Below, piece after piece: positions 44,854-56,265 of a stretch of 64,000 nucleotides of DNA. The notes under the pieces were generated by a model. The model was not told the DNA's origin. It searched no databases and saw nothing but the letters and a program-made list of their open reading frames with translations. Within the stretch, counting starts at the first letter, position 1; each line of letters begins with the position of its first letter. The translations under genes were made by a program, and so were the position numbers. Source of the stretch: Amblyomma americanum (taxonomy: Eukaryota; Arthropoda; Arachnida; Ixodida; Ixodidae); assembly GCF_052857255.1 (NCBI RefSeq), contig NC_135504.1:139526121-139590120 (forward strand), in the 5' to 3' direction.

Positions 44854-47786
44854 TTTGCCAAAACATAGTTGACATACTGTGCTTCTGCTAAGTGTGCATT
44901 CTTTGAGGACCTGAGTCCAACAGGTGTGAACATGACATTGAAGAGATGTTTTCACGGTTGCTGTCTTGACAAGTTTACGGTGGAATGAATTGTATGGAAG
45001 CAGTCCTTTAACAAAGGCACTGTCTCCTCATTGCTCTTCAGAGCAGCCAAACTGCCATATATATAGCCAAGAGAAAATCGGACAGCGATTCAATGATTCA
45101 ATGTCAAAGTGGTTGTTTTCTGTGCCAAACGAGCTGCAATCGTTCTGCCAGATGACTAGGCCAACCATTTCTTGCACGAATAGAATGCGAAAAAAACAAA
45201 CACAACATCGGATTTTTTCAGTGCACAGGATTCATTGTACATTGGATCCCGCTGTGTTAGGTACGGTTTCTTTAACGGCAGATTGGGGTACATTTGAATG
45301 ATTGTTTTCACGAGCATTGCAAAAATGTAAGTCAGAGAATGGTGGTTTCCTCAGCTTTCATTGCAGAGAATGCAGATGCCAACATATCTTTGACATATTG
45401 TAACTGGAAGAAGCATATCTGATAACCTGAGAAATTGTGTGAACAGAAATAACTCATAGTCTGAAACGAGAAAACTGCACATCTACTCCGGCCGACATTT
45501 TACTGCAGAAACCTGCCGTCATGATGGTGATTCTTATTCATTCACAGTGCCAGCACTCTTTACTACATAAGTCTGTGCAAGAGTGCGAACAGTAAATGGC
45601 AAGCAGCAGCAGCAGTGCATCATCCTTTCCTCTGTATTCATTGTCTGTGTACTTAACCAAAAATAAAAATTACGATTACTGGCGCTGCAAGACCAGGCCC
45701 CTTCTCATCAAACAAGCCATTTTCTACAGTGTACTTCGCACCAAGGCACTGCGCGTTTTCTGTTCGAAACATAAGTTAAGGAGCTGCACAACAGAGTCCA
45801 CACAACTTTCTGCACAGTGCGGATGTCAGACGAGTGATGTATTCCTTCCAGTCCGCATAAATTGGCAGTCAAACCACATCTTCGGTCACATGCAGCGTCA
45901 CACTGATGTGGATGTTAGTTTTCTGTACAGTATGGTACACTGTTAAAGGGAACATGTGGTCGCGTGAAGTTGACTTTCCGCGAGGCGCTGCTGAGGAAAG
46001 CCGGAAAGAATGCCGAGTTGATTATGGTCCGGAGTTTTTTTCGGCATTCCCCATGCATAGATGTCATTTTTCACACCCGCAACACATCGATTACCTCTTC
46101 TTGCTGCTGAATTGGCTTTTTCCATTCTGTGGTCGCGTTTCATGCGAAATAAGCAACATTTTCTGCGGACTAGATTATCCATGTGTGAGTGACTTGGTTC
46201 ATATGCCACTTAACGCGTACAGTACACGTTGATAAACAGTAATAAACATGCTGTTCTTATTGACAGATTCATGCACTAACACTGCGCCTTGGTTTAATCG
46301 GCACCTACATCGCTGAAACAATAACAAAAACGCCTTTACAGACAGGCTAACTGCTGGAAACGCTAAAAAGGCTGGAAATGCTACAAAGCATGCGATATGG
46401 ATTATCAGTTGATGTCTAAAAAATGGTGTCACTGCATGGCATCAATTTTTTGGGAAGGAAGCATTCAAGTATTTTAGATTTATTTACACATACTGCTGTC
46501 TCTTCTCTTAGAGGCATAACAGGGGTGGGCTACACAGCATTTCATTACAACAATGTCAATAACATAGGCAGTTCTTTTTGAAATTGAATATTTAGCAATG
46601 CACGCAGATCACCGTCCAAGTTATTCATTCATTTAACATTCTGTGGACCTTGATATGCCGGCCTGTTGACATTGCAGATGTGCAAGCTTGAGCCATTTTT
46701 GCAAGCCACCCAAAACAAACACATTAGGTAAAAAATTGTGAAGCGTAGTAGTGATGTGATTGTTAAAGAGTGCAGGAAGACGGAACACATGAAAGGAAGA
46801 CAAGCAACACAACCACTGAAGCAAATGGACCATTACAAACTCGCCCAAACAGAAGCTTTAATTTAGTGGCGATATGTTCACTTTTTCAAGAACTGGTGAG
46901 CGGTTTCAGCAGCTTTACATCGTACCAGTCTTTTTAGTTTTCATTTACCCACTGCAGTATGTTTTTTCACATTCACACTGCTCTGATATAATAACTACTA
47001 GCCCTTCTGACATGTATGATCCTGACAATACTCAACGAAATTTGGGTGCGCAGAAAAACCGATATACATGCGCCATAACCCATAGCAACATTTCCAAGGC
47101 AATCATGAGGGAACATGCACGCTCCGTTCACTGGCATAATGCCAGGCAACTGGTACACAAGGCATCAGCACACCAATGAAGTTTTTCCTACACAGCCACA
47201 TTCTGCTAACCTTTGAGGCTGACAAAACAGAAGATAGCAGTGCAGCACTAGGTCATGACTATGACTCAAGATTTCTGGATGATAGGATTTAACAAAAGTA
47301 GCCATGGAAATCTCTATCAAACATGCACATAGCTAACATACAACAGAGGAGAACCGTACATTGGTCAGTTGTTGGTATACCATGGCAACAGCAGCACCAC
47401 AAGACAATGGCACAGGATCAGCACAGCCCCCTAGTTCTTCTGTCAATATCTTTTGGTGCTTCTACTACCACAGATTGAATATTCTATATTCAGTACTTCT
47501 CATGAAAACTTGGTATCTTGCAAATACTTTTAAAAATCTATATTTAGAATGAACTTAAACACTTCTACCCATTCTTGAATTACTCTTAACATGCTTCAAG
47601 TTTTTTTTTCTGGGAAGAGGGGGGGGGGGGAGGCGAGATGCTGGCAGAAAACTTCAAACATGTTTGCTATGTCCTTTTGCATACATTCCTCCCAGATATT
47701 TTTGGGGAAACTGTGTTATCTGTTCTTATAAGTAAACAGGTTTTTTGTAATGCTCCTTTTATTATTCTCAATTTGCTGTTACCTAT
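44854..47786. other. No recognised gene
   Basis: Mostly AT-rich. The longest frames (for example 45596-45946 and 46874-47179) carry no domain signature. A (CAG)-rich spot occurs at 45602-45615 and a G12 tract near 47619. Confidence 0.45.
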
Positions 47787-48353
47787 TGTTACAACCCTCC
47801 TAGGGACACGTTGTTTGACCCCTCGTTGACCTTACGAAAAAGAAAAAAGATGTATCGGGGAAACTACCCGTGGAATCTCCCACGCACGTCCCCCTTGTGT
47901 CGGACCGTGAGACGCGACCGACGATGGACAAGATGACGAAAGGAAACGGGCAGAAGCGCATTCCCGAGGGCGAAGTAGCAGCGGACCTCCGTATCCTCCT
48001 CGCCCATTCCCACAGGGCTCAGCGTGCTATGTGCGGCGACTCTTCTGATCTGTGAATCGTGTGGTGAAAGCGGCGAAGCCTCAGTGTATTTAACGAGTGT
48101 CCCGAGTACGAACGATCACTCTGGGCCCTGACGACAAGGCTCATCCAGTTTCTCGACGCTATGAACTTTTAATTCTTGACTGTTGGTTCTTTCTATTTCC
48201 TTTTAAATTATGTAATCAAGTTTCATGAAAAGTGCCAGTAAACCCGTTTGTTTTTCGTTTTCCCAAGATTGAAGTTCCATATTTCTTCAACCCGAAGGCG
48301 CGGACACGTTACCCAGCGGAGCCCGGGTTCGAGTGAACCCCTGCGCCACGACA
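47787..48353. mobile_element. Probable solo LTR
   Basis: Begins TGTTACAACCCTCC, ends GCGCCACGACA, and is flanked by CTAT at 47783-47786 and 48354-48357. 567 bp, GC-richer than its flanks, with a proline/arginine-rich start and a T-rich 3' third. No internal region or partner LTR occurs nearby. Confidence 0.68.
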
Positions 48354-48357
48354 CTAT

Positions 48358-49097
48358 GAATGATTTACTTTTCACTGTTCAGACATTTTTTACAGTTGAA
48401 CATAGTCTCAGCAAATACTTTCTTGTTACACAGTACTCAGTACCATAAGTAACTGTTTTCATGAAAAGTATTTTCAACAAATCCGTTTTGCGCTCATGTG
48501 CCCAAACTTTGGCCTACAGCAGACAGGTCTGAGAAAAACGCATGAGATAATGGCCACTCAATGTTATTTCACAATATCAGCATACGGTCATGCCAAGTTC
48601 AGCAATACATAGTACCACAACTTGTTTGGCAGACTTCGCTACAAATGTATTAGGCTGTCTTGCCATGCTGTTGCCAAATACAAGGCATGTTAACCAGTTG
48701 TAGCATTTGTCATTATGAGCAGGCAGTGGTGGTGAAAAACACTTACAGTAAAAAAAAGAGATAAGAGAGAGGCTATCAAATACAGATGCTTTGATGAAGC
48801 ATGTTGATGACATCTGTTAACACTAGTTATGTCAAACTGAACTGGTAGCCGCGTTCACACTCATTTGAGGTGCTGAATCGAGCTGGACTGGTCAGAAACG
48901 TGCTTATGGAGTGTCTTTATACGGTTATGAAGGCATCAACTGTACAGGAATTGTAAACATTGTCACTGTCATTTTGGCTCAGGAGGGCTAATATTTTAGT
49001 GTGAAAGTACTACTTCACGAGGTCTAACTGGCTCAGAGAGTTAGTGTGAAGCTTGACCTTGACGATGACTTTGGCAAACATAATAAAATAAATATTG
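48358..49097. other. No recognised feature
   Basis: AT-rich, no frame longer than about 78 codons, no repeat structure visible. Confidence 0.45.
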
Positions 49098-49172
49098 CCG
49101 CAACTGGGATTCGAACCCGCGGCGGCGCGAGCAGATCAATTTCGCTGGCCTGTGCACGAGAGCACTATGCTG
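49098..49172 (-). mobile_element. tRNA-like SINE head
   Basis: On the minus strand a B-box-type GGTTCGAATCC lies within CCGCGGGTTCGAATCCCAGT, about 50 bases after an A-box-like GCTCTCGTGCACAGGCCAG. A cloverleaf is not convincing, so a SINE head is preferred to a functional tRNA. Confidence 0.4.
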
Positions 49173-49673
49173 CTGACGCAGACGACCTCGGCTGTGCATT
49201 GCATGTCGTCGTCTTCCTTCAACTAAAACTACTCTAGAACTAATCACGTCGCCAGAACTGCCGACGACCTAGCAAAGCAAAACCATGAGACAACCAGGCT
49301 AAACACGTGCTTTCACACATACACTCGGCATAACTACGTTAAAACCCTTCCATTCCCCCCCCCCTTGTGCGGTACCTGTTTACTATACAGGGTCACAGTG
49401 GCTGAGCTCGCGCACTGCGCTCAGTATTTCTAAGAAAATTGACTGTGTGAACTCGCTTAATTGAACAGGTCAGGCCTGAAGTGATCAATTTCGAATCACG
49501 TCCCACGGAGGTGCTATCGGCAGGCAACATTTACGAGGTGGGAGTGTACGGGGAAGAAGATTGGTTTTTGGGGAAAAGAAATGGCGCAGTATCTGTCTCG
49601 CATCTTGCCGGACAACTGAACCGTGCCGTAAGGGAAGGGGTAAGGAGGGACTGAGAGAAGAAAGGAAGAAAGA

Positions 49674-49848
49674 TGTGCCGTAATGTATGGCTCTGGAATA
49701 ATTTAGACCACCTAGGGATGTATAACGTGCACTCACATCGCACAGCACACGGGCGTCTTTGCGTTTGGCCTCCATTGATAACGCGGCCGCCGCAGTCGGA
49801 TTCAAACCCGGGAACTCCGGCACAGTAGCCAAGCGCCACCTAAGCCAA
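49674..49848 (-). mobile_element. Ruka-like SINE, minus strand, incomplete
   Basis: Reverse complement carries CCCGGGTTTGAATCCGACTG (B box), GGAGGCCAAACGCAAAGACG-type body and TGCGATGTGAGTGCACGTTA, then CTAGGTGGTCTAAATTATTC, matching the body of the 44615 SINE. The 3' tail is missing. Confidence 0.72.
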
Positions 49849-50789
49849 TCGCTCGAAGTGTCTGAACGAGGGGACTTGCATTCGCCGCACGCTGGTAGCA
49901 TTTTTAGAGCACTAGGTCGCGAGGAAGCCCCACAATAACTTTTCTTCCCAGAGAACATGCACCCCAATAACTTTTGCTGCTGGTGGTACATACATATACG
50001 CGGTATGAACTCGACTCTGTCCGATAGGATTACGCAGTAGTAAAAGCCTCCGAAAAGAAAAGTGACCATAAGGTACCTCAACTGCTGTTTTCCCAAAAAT
50101 TAGTACAGTACTAACGAAGGCCGTGTAGGTAGCCGCGCAGCACGGAAAGCTCATCTAAACTAGCTCCAACGTGTCATACTTGAACACTGCAGCATAACTT
50201 TTTTCCTTGCGCTTAAAGATGTACTCAGTGTTACAACAAACGCAAGAACAGCACCATTCCAGCCACAGATACAAACGACCCGCGGCACGCAGGATGATGC
50301 TGATATCGATGGGCAGGTCGTCCCAGGCAGATGGCGCTACAACGCTACCTACGAAATGAACTTTTTCTGCAACTGATACGAAATGCGCTGGAAACATGGC
50401 TCACAATTTTTGAGAAATGACACCACAATAGCACCATAAAAACAATGAAAGCTGACAGCAAAAATAACGAATGTACAGATTTTAGACAAAACTGCAACCG
50501 TAAAATCAAAACTGAAACTCTGCAAGGATTGCACTCGGAAGGCAACTTCACCATTTTTTTTTGTCATCGAAGCGCGTTGACCTACAGCTGCACCAACTTG
50601 AGTCTCAATCTTGAATCGTGAAAATGTTATTCCTAAAACCGGCACCATTATTTTCCTGTCAGAGTCGCGACAGCGCCTGCGTCACGGCAGCGGCAGATCT
50701 GCCAGGCATAAGAAGTATTTCAAGCAGAAATTTACAAGCTACATATGTACACCGTAGGTCTAGATACTCTTTCGCGAATCAAATGCTCT

Positions 50790-50955
50790 CTCGTAACCGA
50801 AACAACATTGGTGTCGGTTCAATAGCGTGCACTGCCATCAGACAGTACACGGGCCTCTAGCATTAACGCCTCCATCGAAATGCGACAGCCGCCGCGGGAT
50901 CGAACCCGCGCATATCGGGTCAGGAGCCGAGCACAATAACCACAGCAGCGGCTGA
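50790..50955 (-). mobile_element. Ruka-like SINE, minus strand, incomplete
   Basis: Reverse complement carries GCGGGTTCGATCCCGCGGCG (B box), then TTTCGATGGAGGCGTTAATG and TGATGGCAGTGCACGCTATT. A head CAGCCGCTGCTGTGGTTATT precedes it. The 3' tail is missing. Confidence 0.72.
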
Positions 50956-51264
50956 ACGGAGGTGCTGGCATTCATGGAGGTACATGGAAGATATGGCGAA
51001 GCTATTATAATTATGCAGTCTCAACCCCTTTTCTCGAGGCGTCATATCTCGTTTCACAATTGGACGGGTAAAGATTGCAGGCTGCGATAAGCCGCCTTTA
51101 CAAGAATACAGCAGTGCCGCACCCCATATTTCGCGGACGCGACACGCCACTATTCACATATGTACTATCGGACACAAAAGTTTGCGGGACGAGAGTTCTT
51201 GGAAAAACGTTTATTGCAGCTCCACCTCGCTAGTCAGTCGCCAGATAATGTATGAAGTATACTA

Positions 51265-51665
51265 AAGAGTGCTTGGCTAAGGTGGCCTAGCTTGGCCATT
51301 GTCTGGGGCCTTGGCAAGTTTCAACTTTATCATAATGGCCGTCCTTATGACGTGGTCAACCACCATGCCCTATGCAGTCTTTCTTCGCTAAAAGATCCCT
51401 CCGGTCGCCTGCCATGGCTCGATGGACCCTCCATCTACAAGAATATAACATACGTGTCTTATATCGGTCGGGCCGCAAGCACCATGATGCTTATGCCTTG
51501 TCCCGCTCGCCGCTACTGGCCGAGCTTGCCAGCCTCTCTGCCCTCTAATCCGCTGCGCCTTTGTTCAACACCCGCGACATGACTTCTGAGCAGCGTAAAG
51601 GTCACTGGATCGCCTCTGTTCTTGACTTTCTCTCTGCCCCATCTACGGCACCAGCGTACCGCACG
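51265..51665 (+). pseudogene. Ty3/Gypsy RNase H fragment
   Basis: [20 protein letters not shown] then [17 protein letters not shown] match the RNase H/connection region of Ty3 elements (ALVWAVAKFRPYLYGRPF...HHALCWL type, as recalled). Frameshifts follow near 51415 and 51470, where [21 protein letters not shown] sequence can be read in another frame. RT and integrase are absent. Confidence 0.68.
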
Positions 51666-53272
51666 TGGAAAATTTGTAAATTGTAGGGTTTAACATCCAA
51701 AAACAACCCGCCGGCTACAAGGATCGCCTTAGTGGAGGCCTCCGGATTAATTTCAAGCGTGTAAAGAAGACTGAAGAGACATACACTTAATGCAATGTGA
51801 CCATGCTGCCTCGGGAACGTTTGCATAGGCTGTCAGAAGCAAAATGCCAAGGGCTATCCCAAACTGTTTCCTGCGTAGTGTCTCATGGTGTCAGAAGCTT
51901 CAAACTATTTAGGTAAAGAGAGCTAATTGATCAACAGCTCAGAGCCAGACTCACACCGTTCTTGCTTCAGGTTGTTGATCAATTTGACCTCACCATGACA
52001 TCTGCTAGGCATCCTGGTTAGCTTGAATGTAGAGTGATTGCCCAGGCAAGCAGTGGTCTCTGGTTTTATCCCCAGACTAAGACGAATTTTCCTTCAGCTG
52101 CAAAGCTTCTGAGAAAGCTGTCTAGCTTTGCTCTGCAACCGTATAACTGCGATCAAGTAGAAACTCATGAGTAATTACAGCCTAATTGAAATGCATTTCA
52201 CCTCTAGTGTTTCCCTTAAACACTTTGGACTACATTCTGAATGTGCATTCAAAGAGCATCTTCCATTCCCCAATATTATCCTTGCCCTAAAACAGTTAGC
52301 AATCTTAAACTCAAAACAAAATAAAAGGCTCCATGCTGACACTGTCAACAGGAATTTTCTATTCAGTATTGAAGAATATATGCATCCTATTGTAACGATA
52401 TTTTTGATACAGCATTGTGTACACAGACTTGGGACAAAAATCAATCGCACTCTCACTTTACAGTTTCATTCAGCGCCTCTCACGATGAACCTCATGTCTA
52501 CTCTTTGGTTATAAGAGGGTTTTTGCTGCAGTGCTGCCTGCATTACCTACCCCTTTCCAATTTCCTATTCTTCTTTTGCCAAGGCTGTGGAGTCTGATTG
52601 CACCTGTTTTAGTTAATAGGTATATTTAGCAGGCTAGTAACTGCAGTCCACAGAGTGTTTGAAGTTACTTTCCTTGCAATGGAATAAGATGTAGCAGGAA
52701 GCTTTTAGACAACTGGATTCTTATGCTGCAAACCTGTTGGACCCAACATGTGCTTTCTGGCAGTTTCTCAGGGTCATCTTTCTGTATTTTTGGAGTACAC
52801 TGAAACTTAGGATTAGAGACAATGTTAGATAATGCTTTGCGCAACATGCATTGAAGCAACTTCACATTTTTTTTTGCCGTGGCTGCAATCCTAGCAGGAT
52901 GACCTAGAGCATGAACACATGCTGACGTTTGAGTTTAGGTTCCCTGTTGGGCTTTCTAGAAACTATATGCTTGCTGCATGAAGTCGAGGGTTGGACGGAA
53001 ACCTGTCTGGTCGGGGCTGTACGTGGAAAAGGCAGAACACCGAGCAAAATAAAATGAACTCCTAAATGATATTTCAGCTCCCACACGGGAGCCTTGTTCA
53101 CAAACAGGTGCAGACGTGTAAGGCTGGCTATTTAAGCTTGAAAATGTGCCCTAGGCAGGGGGCGTATGCACTAGAAAGTGCCCCGTCAGTGCGATTAAGA
53201 GTGTGTTTGGTTGTCTGAAAGAATAAGGATTCTAGATATAGACAGCTCTGGAGATTCTTTTCTGTTTTCAAA
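51666..53272. other. No recognised gene
   Basis: AT-rich. The 52167-52514 frame has no family match that I recognise. Confidence 0.45.
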
Positions 53273-53925
53273 ATGAACGCGTTGCTCAATCTATATGATG
53301 CTGCTTGCTTTCAGAATTTTCGACGAGTGCATTTGACGAAGCTTTCTTGTTTGCAACATCATACTGGTGTTGTTTCAACCTTTCAACGAAGTTTCCACTT
53401 TCGCCCACATGCACATGGTTTTACAGTCTCTGCACGGTATACTGTACACTACGCCCGGAAATTTTTTTTTGGTGCGGACAACAGCTCTATACCTGGCTTG
53501 AAAAGTGATGATATTCTAGAGTTTCGTTTTTATTCATTGTTCTCAGCAATCACTGTCTGCAACTCACTACTAACAATCATCACATCATCTAGTACAGAAG
53601 CATCATTCCATAAAAGGTTGAAAAAGTGTATACTTTTTAATTACCTTCATTTGCCATGCCAATGAACCCTGTATTTATTGTTTATGGCTTTTATTGCTTG
53701 AGTGCTTTTGTATAGTATTGTGTTCTCTTTTTGCCATGTTCCTTAATGAGTTTGTAAAATTGAGCATGCTTAATCTAATTTTCTTGTTGTGATTGTTAAT
53801 TCCTGCTTCACCTGTTTTCCAATATGTAGTTGCTATCTGCCCTATGTTTAATATGTGTCATATATACAATTAATAACAGGAGGTCCCCCTGAGAGTTTCT
53901 ACTCAGGGCCTCCTCCTCTACTAAT
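53273..53925 (+). mobile_element. Possible L2/CR1-like LINE 3' end with terminal hairpin
   Basis: The frame ending at 53665 reads NSLLTIITSSSTEASFHKRL then KKCILFNYLHLPCQ, resembling the WNSLP...FK..LK terminus of L2/CR1 ORF2. A T-rich 3' UTR and a near-perfect hairpin follow at about 53877-53918 (AGGAGGTCCCCCTGAG, loop, CTCAGGGCCTCCTCCT). Weak support. Confidence 0.35.
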
Positions 53926-55870
53926 TTATTTACCTCATGCCTGCAGTAGTTTTTGAATAAACAATAATGTATGTCAAACAAAACTTTGCAGTGGTTATTC
54001 GTCATCTGCATGCCGCCTTGCTCACATACTGTTAGATTCACACCGCCTGCTAAGCTAGATCGCATGCTGAAGGTCAGATTTTGAGTTAACGGGATTGGTA
54101 TATTATTCCAAGATGTTAATTAGGCCAAGGTATTTGGTCCTGATGATATTCCTCCGGTGTAATTCACAAATTGTGTATGATTCACCTACTTTGCTAAAAG
54201 CTTTGCAAACTGTTCACATCACCTTTACAAGAAAGTGTTGTAACCACTTCGATAGGTACAGAGTTAATCTTATTACTTTAAGAACAAGCAAGAAATTTAT
54301 GTTTAGGAGTGCTTTTTATCTCAGGCCTTGGATTAAGCATGTGAATTACATTTGGAACGAGGCAGCCATCAACTCCGGGTTTATTACAGTAGAGATTCGG
54401 TCATTTGCATAGTGATTTCAGAATACAGCTGATTGTCAAGTCTGACCTATACTTGAGTAAGGATGTGTTTGTTGGGACTTGCATACATGGCCACTTATCA
54501 GTAAATTGAAAAAAATTCACAACAGTGCTGCTTGATTTCCACCGGGAAATTAAAGACAGCAACTCAGAATGACAGAGCAAATGCAAACTAAAATAGAAGC
54601 AGCAGCACAACGACCACGGGAAAAATCTTTGATTAAAATCTTTCTACAATATTTGCCTGCTAAAACTGCTGTAAACTGTGAGAAATATACTCAACCAACA
54701 ACTTAACTACATAATCAAGAATTTCAAGCTAAAAGAGCTTTCCTTAAAGGGTGATGTTTTTCATTCTTCTGTTTTTTACCTATCCCAGAGTAGAACAGCT
54801 TAGTGTCAAGTACTGTTCATATATTATCCAATGGTACTTTCATCCATGATTTCAATGAGTAGACTGTTTTCTTTTTCAACATTTTTAACTCCTTGGATGC
54901 TATGGGGTGTTGCAAGTAACTATTAAAAAAATATATTGATGCTCAGGAAGTAGCCAACTTTTTTTTTATTCTCAGGAGGCTAGATAAGCTCCAAGCCATC
55001 AAAGGGGGGCACACTACACAACATAAAAGAGTCATTATGCACTGGATAAAAGGAGCAAGCACATAAACCATGCATGGAAAGCAGGTCTCTAAGTGAGAGA
55101 AGCTTGCACTTTCAGAAGCAATATCACTTATGTTTAGGACCTACCAGATCATAGATTTCAGAAGATATGTGGATGCCACATCGAGCTCAGATTAGACACA
55201 GAGCAGTGGATGCAATACTAATAATGACTACTGTTTGCACAGTTTATTTAGTGGAGGTTGTGCTTAGTGGGATTTTTTCTTTCCTGTGCCCAATGTTAAG
55301 ATAAGACAAGTATATGCCATCATGAAACTGTTTCCAACAATGTCTAAATTAAAAAAATGATCTTACAGCCCAATACACTGTTCTAGGTTACCTGACACAA
55401 TTGACACAAGCTCCTTTATTTCAGTTTCGCCTAATCAATCATGCGACAACGTCACCCGTAACCGCGCGCAGCTTTCATGAAAGGTGTAAGATAGATATGA
55501 ACGTTTGACGATTCTGCAATTTGAAAAAAATGTGCCACAACCCAAGACGAAGAATGGGCAAAATGAGTATGAACTGTAGTGACAATTTTTGCAGTAAACC
55601 ACGAAAATATACGCTGAAAACCTACATCATACAAAAACCACTCCGGCAGGGACATTACAGCAGCCCCGCTAAGAGAAAAGACTCAAGAAAGCGACGGTTA
55701 CGCAGAAAAATCACCGGCAATGAAACAAAAGTGCCAGAAGGAATGTTGGCTTTCTTATTGTGAAAGGCCTGGAATTTTACACACTGCCTGTGGCACTCAC
55801 CTATTCGCACAAATGCAAGCCAGGCTAGCGTTACTACAATACAACTTGGGCCTGGCAGACGCTTGCATTT
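53926..55870. other. No recognised gene
   Basis: AT-rich, with several poly-A/T tracts. The minus-strand frame at 55452-55655 (MSLPEWFLYDVGFQ start) and the plus-strand frame at 54095-54412 have no recognised domain. Confidence 0.45.
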
Positions 55871-56036
55871 GTCGGGAACGGACGTGGGCAACACTGCACT
55901 TGGCTGCAGCGTCTGTTTTGGCAACATTGCACTTGTCGGGAACGGGCGTAGGCAACACTGAACTTGGCAGCAGCGTCTGTTTTGGCAACATTGCACTTAT
56001 CGGGAACGGGCATGGGCAACATTGGGCTTGTCTGCA
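55871..56036. repeat. 64-bp subterminal tandem repeat, about 2.5 units
   Basis: Units start at 55871, 55935 and 55999 (RTCGGGAACGGRC), each containing GGCAACACTGMACTTGGC and GCAGCGTCTGTTTTGGCAAC. It lies just inside the right terminus of the 20.6-kb insertion and runs into the terminal repeat. Confidence 0.85.
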
Positions 56037-56064
56037 ACGGCTAGCAAACGGAAATACGCCACCC
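56008..56064 (-). repeat. Right terminal inverted repeat of 20.6-kb insertion
   Basis: Partner of 35453-35504; ends AATACGCCACCC next to TAGGGAGA. Confidence 0.8.
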
Positions 56065-56235
56065 TAGGGAGAAGCCACAAATCCGTACCCCTGCGGGTTC
56101 TCCGCGTAAATCGATCGCCTCGCATGAGGCGATGGATATAAGCAGTAGCCCGCCTCCGCAGCGGCGGAACTCCCTTGAACACAAAAAGGGAGCAAAAACT
56201 CCAATAACAGGCCCCACAAAACCGGGAGCATAGGT
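56065..56235 (+). pseudogene. LINE copy 3 ORF1, C-terminal end
   Basis: Reads REKPQIRTPAGSPRKSIASH then MDISSSPPPQRRNSLEHKKG to a stop at about 56233. It aligns with the copy 2 ORF1 tail and continues the frame broken at 35452. Confidence 0.8.
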
Positions 56236-56265
56236 TTTTAAATATATCACCAAAAGTTAATAGAT

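Larger units (their letters stand above)
35453..56064. mobile_element. 20.6-kb insertion with 52-bp terminal inverted repeats and 8-bp TSD
   Basis: The left terminus (35453-35504) and the reverse complement of the right terminus (56059-56008) agree at 50 of 52 positions. Both start GCGTATTTCCGTTTGCTAGC; the right end has five further bases, CACCC. The flanks are TAGGGAGA at 35445-35452 and 56065-56072, and removing the interval restores LINE ORF1 in frame. Subterminal tandem repeats occur at both ends (period 61 on the left at about 35492-35600; 64 on the right). Inside are Penelope, RTE, SINE, Ty3 and solo-LTR debris, but no transposase is recognised. An 8-bp TSD fits P, hAT, Merlin, KDZ or some Mutator groups; the superfamily is open. 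The contents may be later insertions into an originally smaller element. Confidence 0.72.

Noticed and set aside
35453..56064. Polinton/Maverick or viral integration as explanation for the giant insertion
   Set aside because: No DNA polymerase B, packaging ATPase, capsid or retroviral-type integrase belonging to it is visible, and the TSD is 8 bp, not 6.
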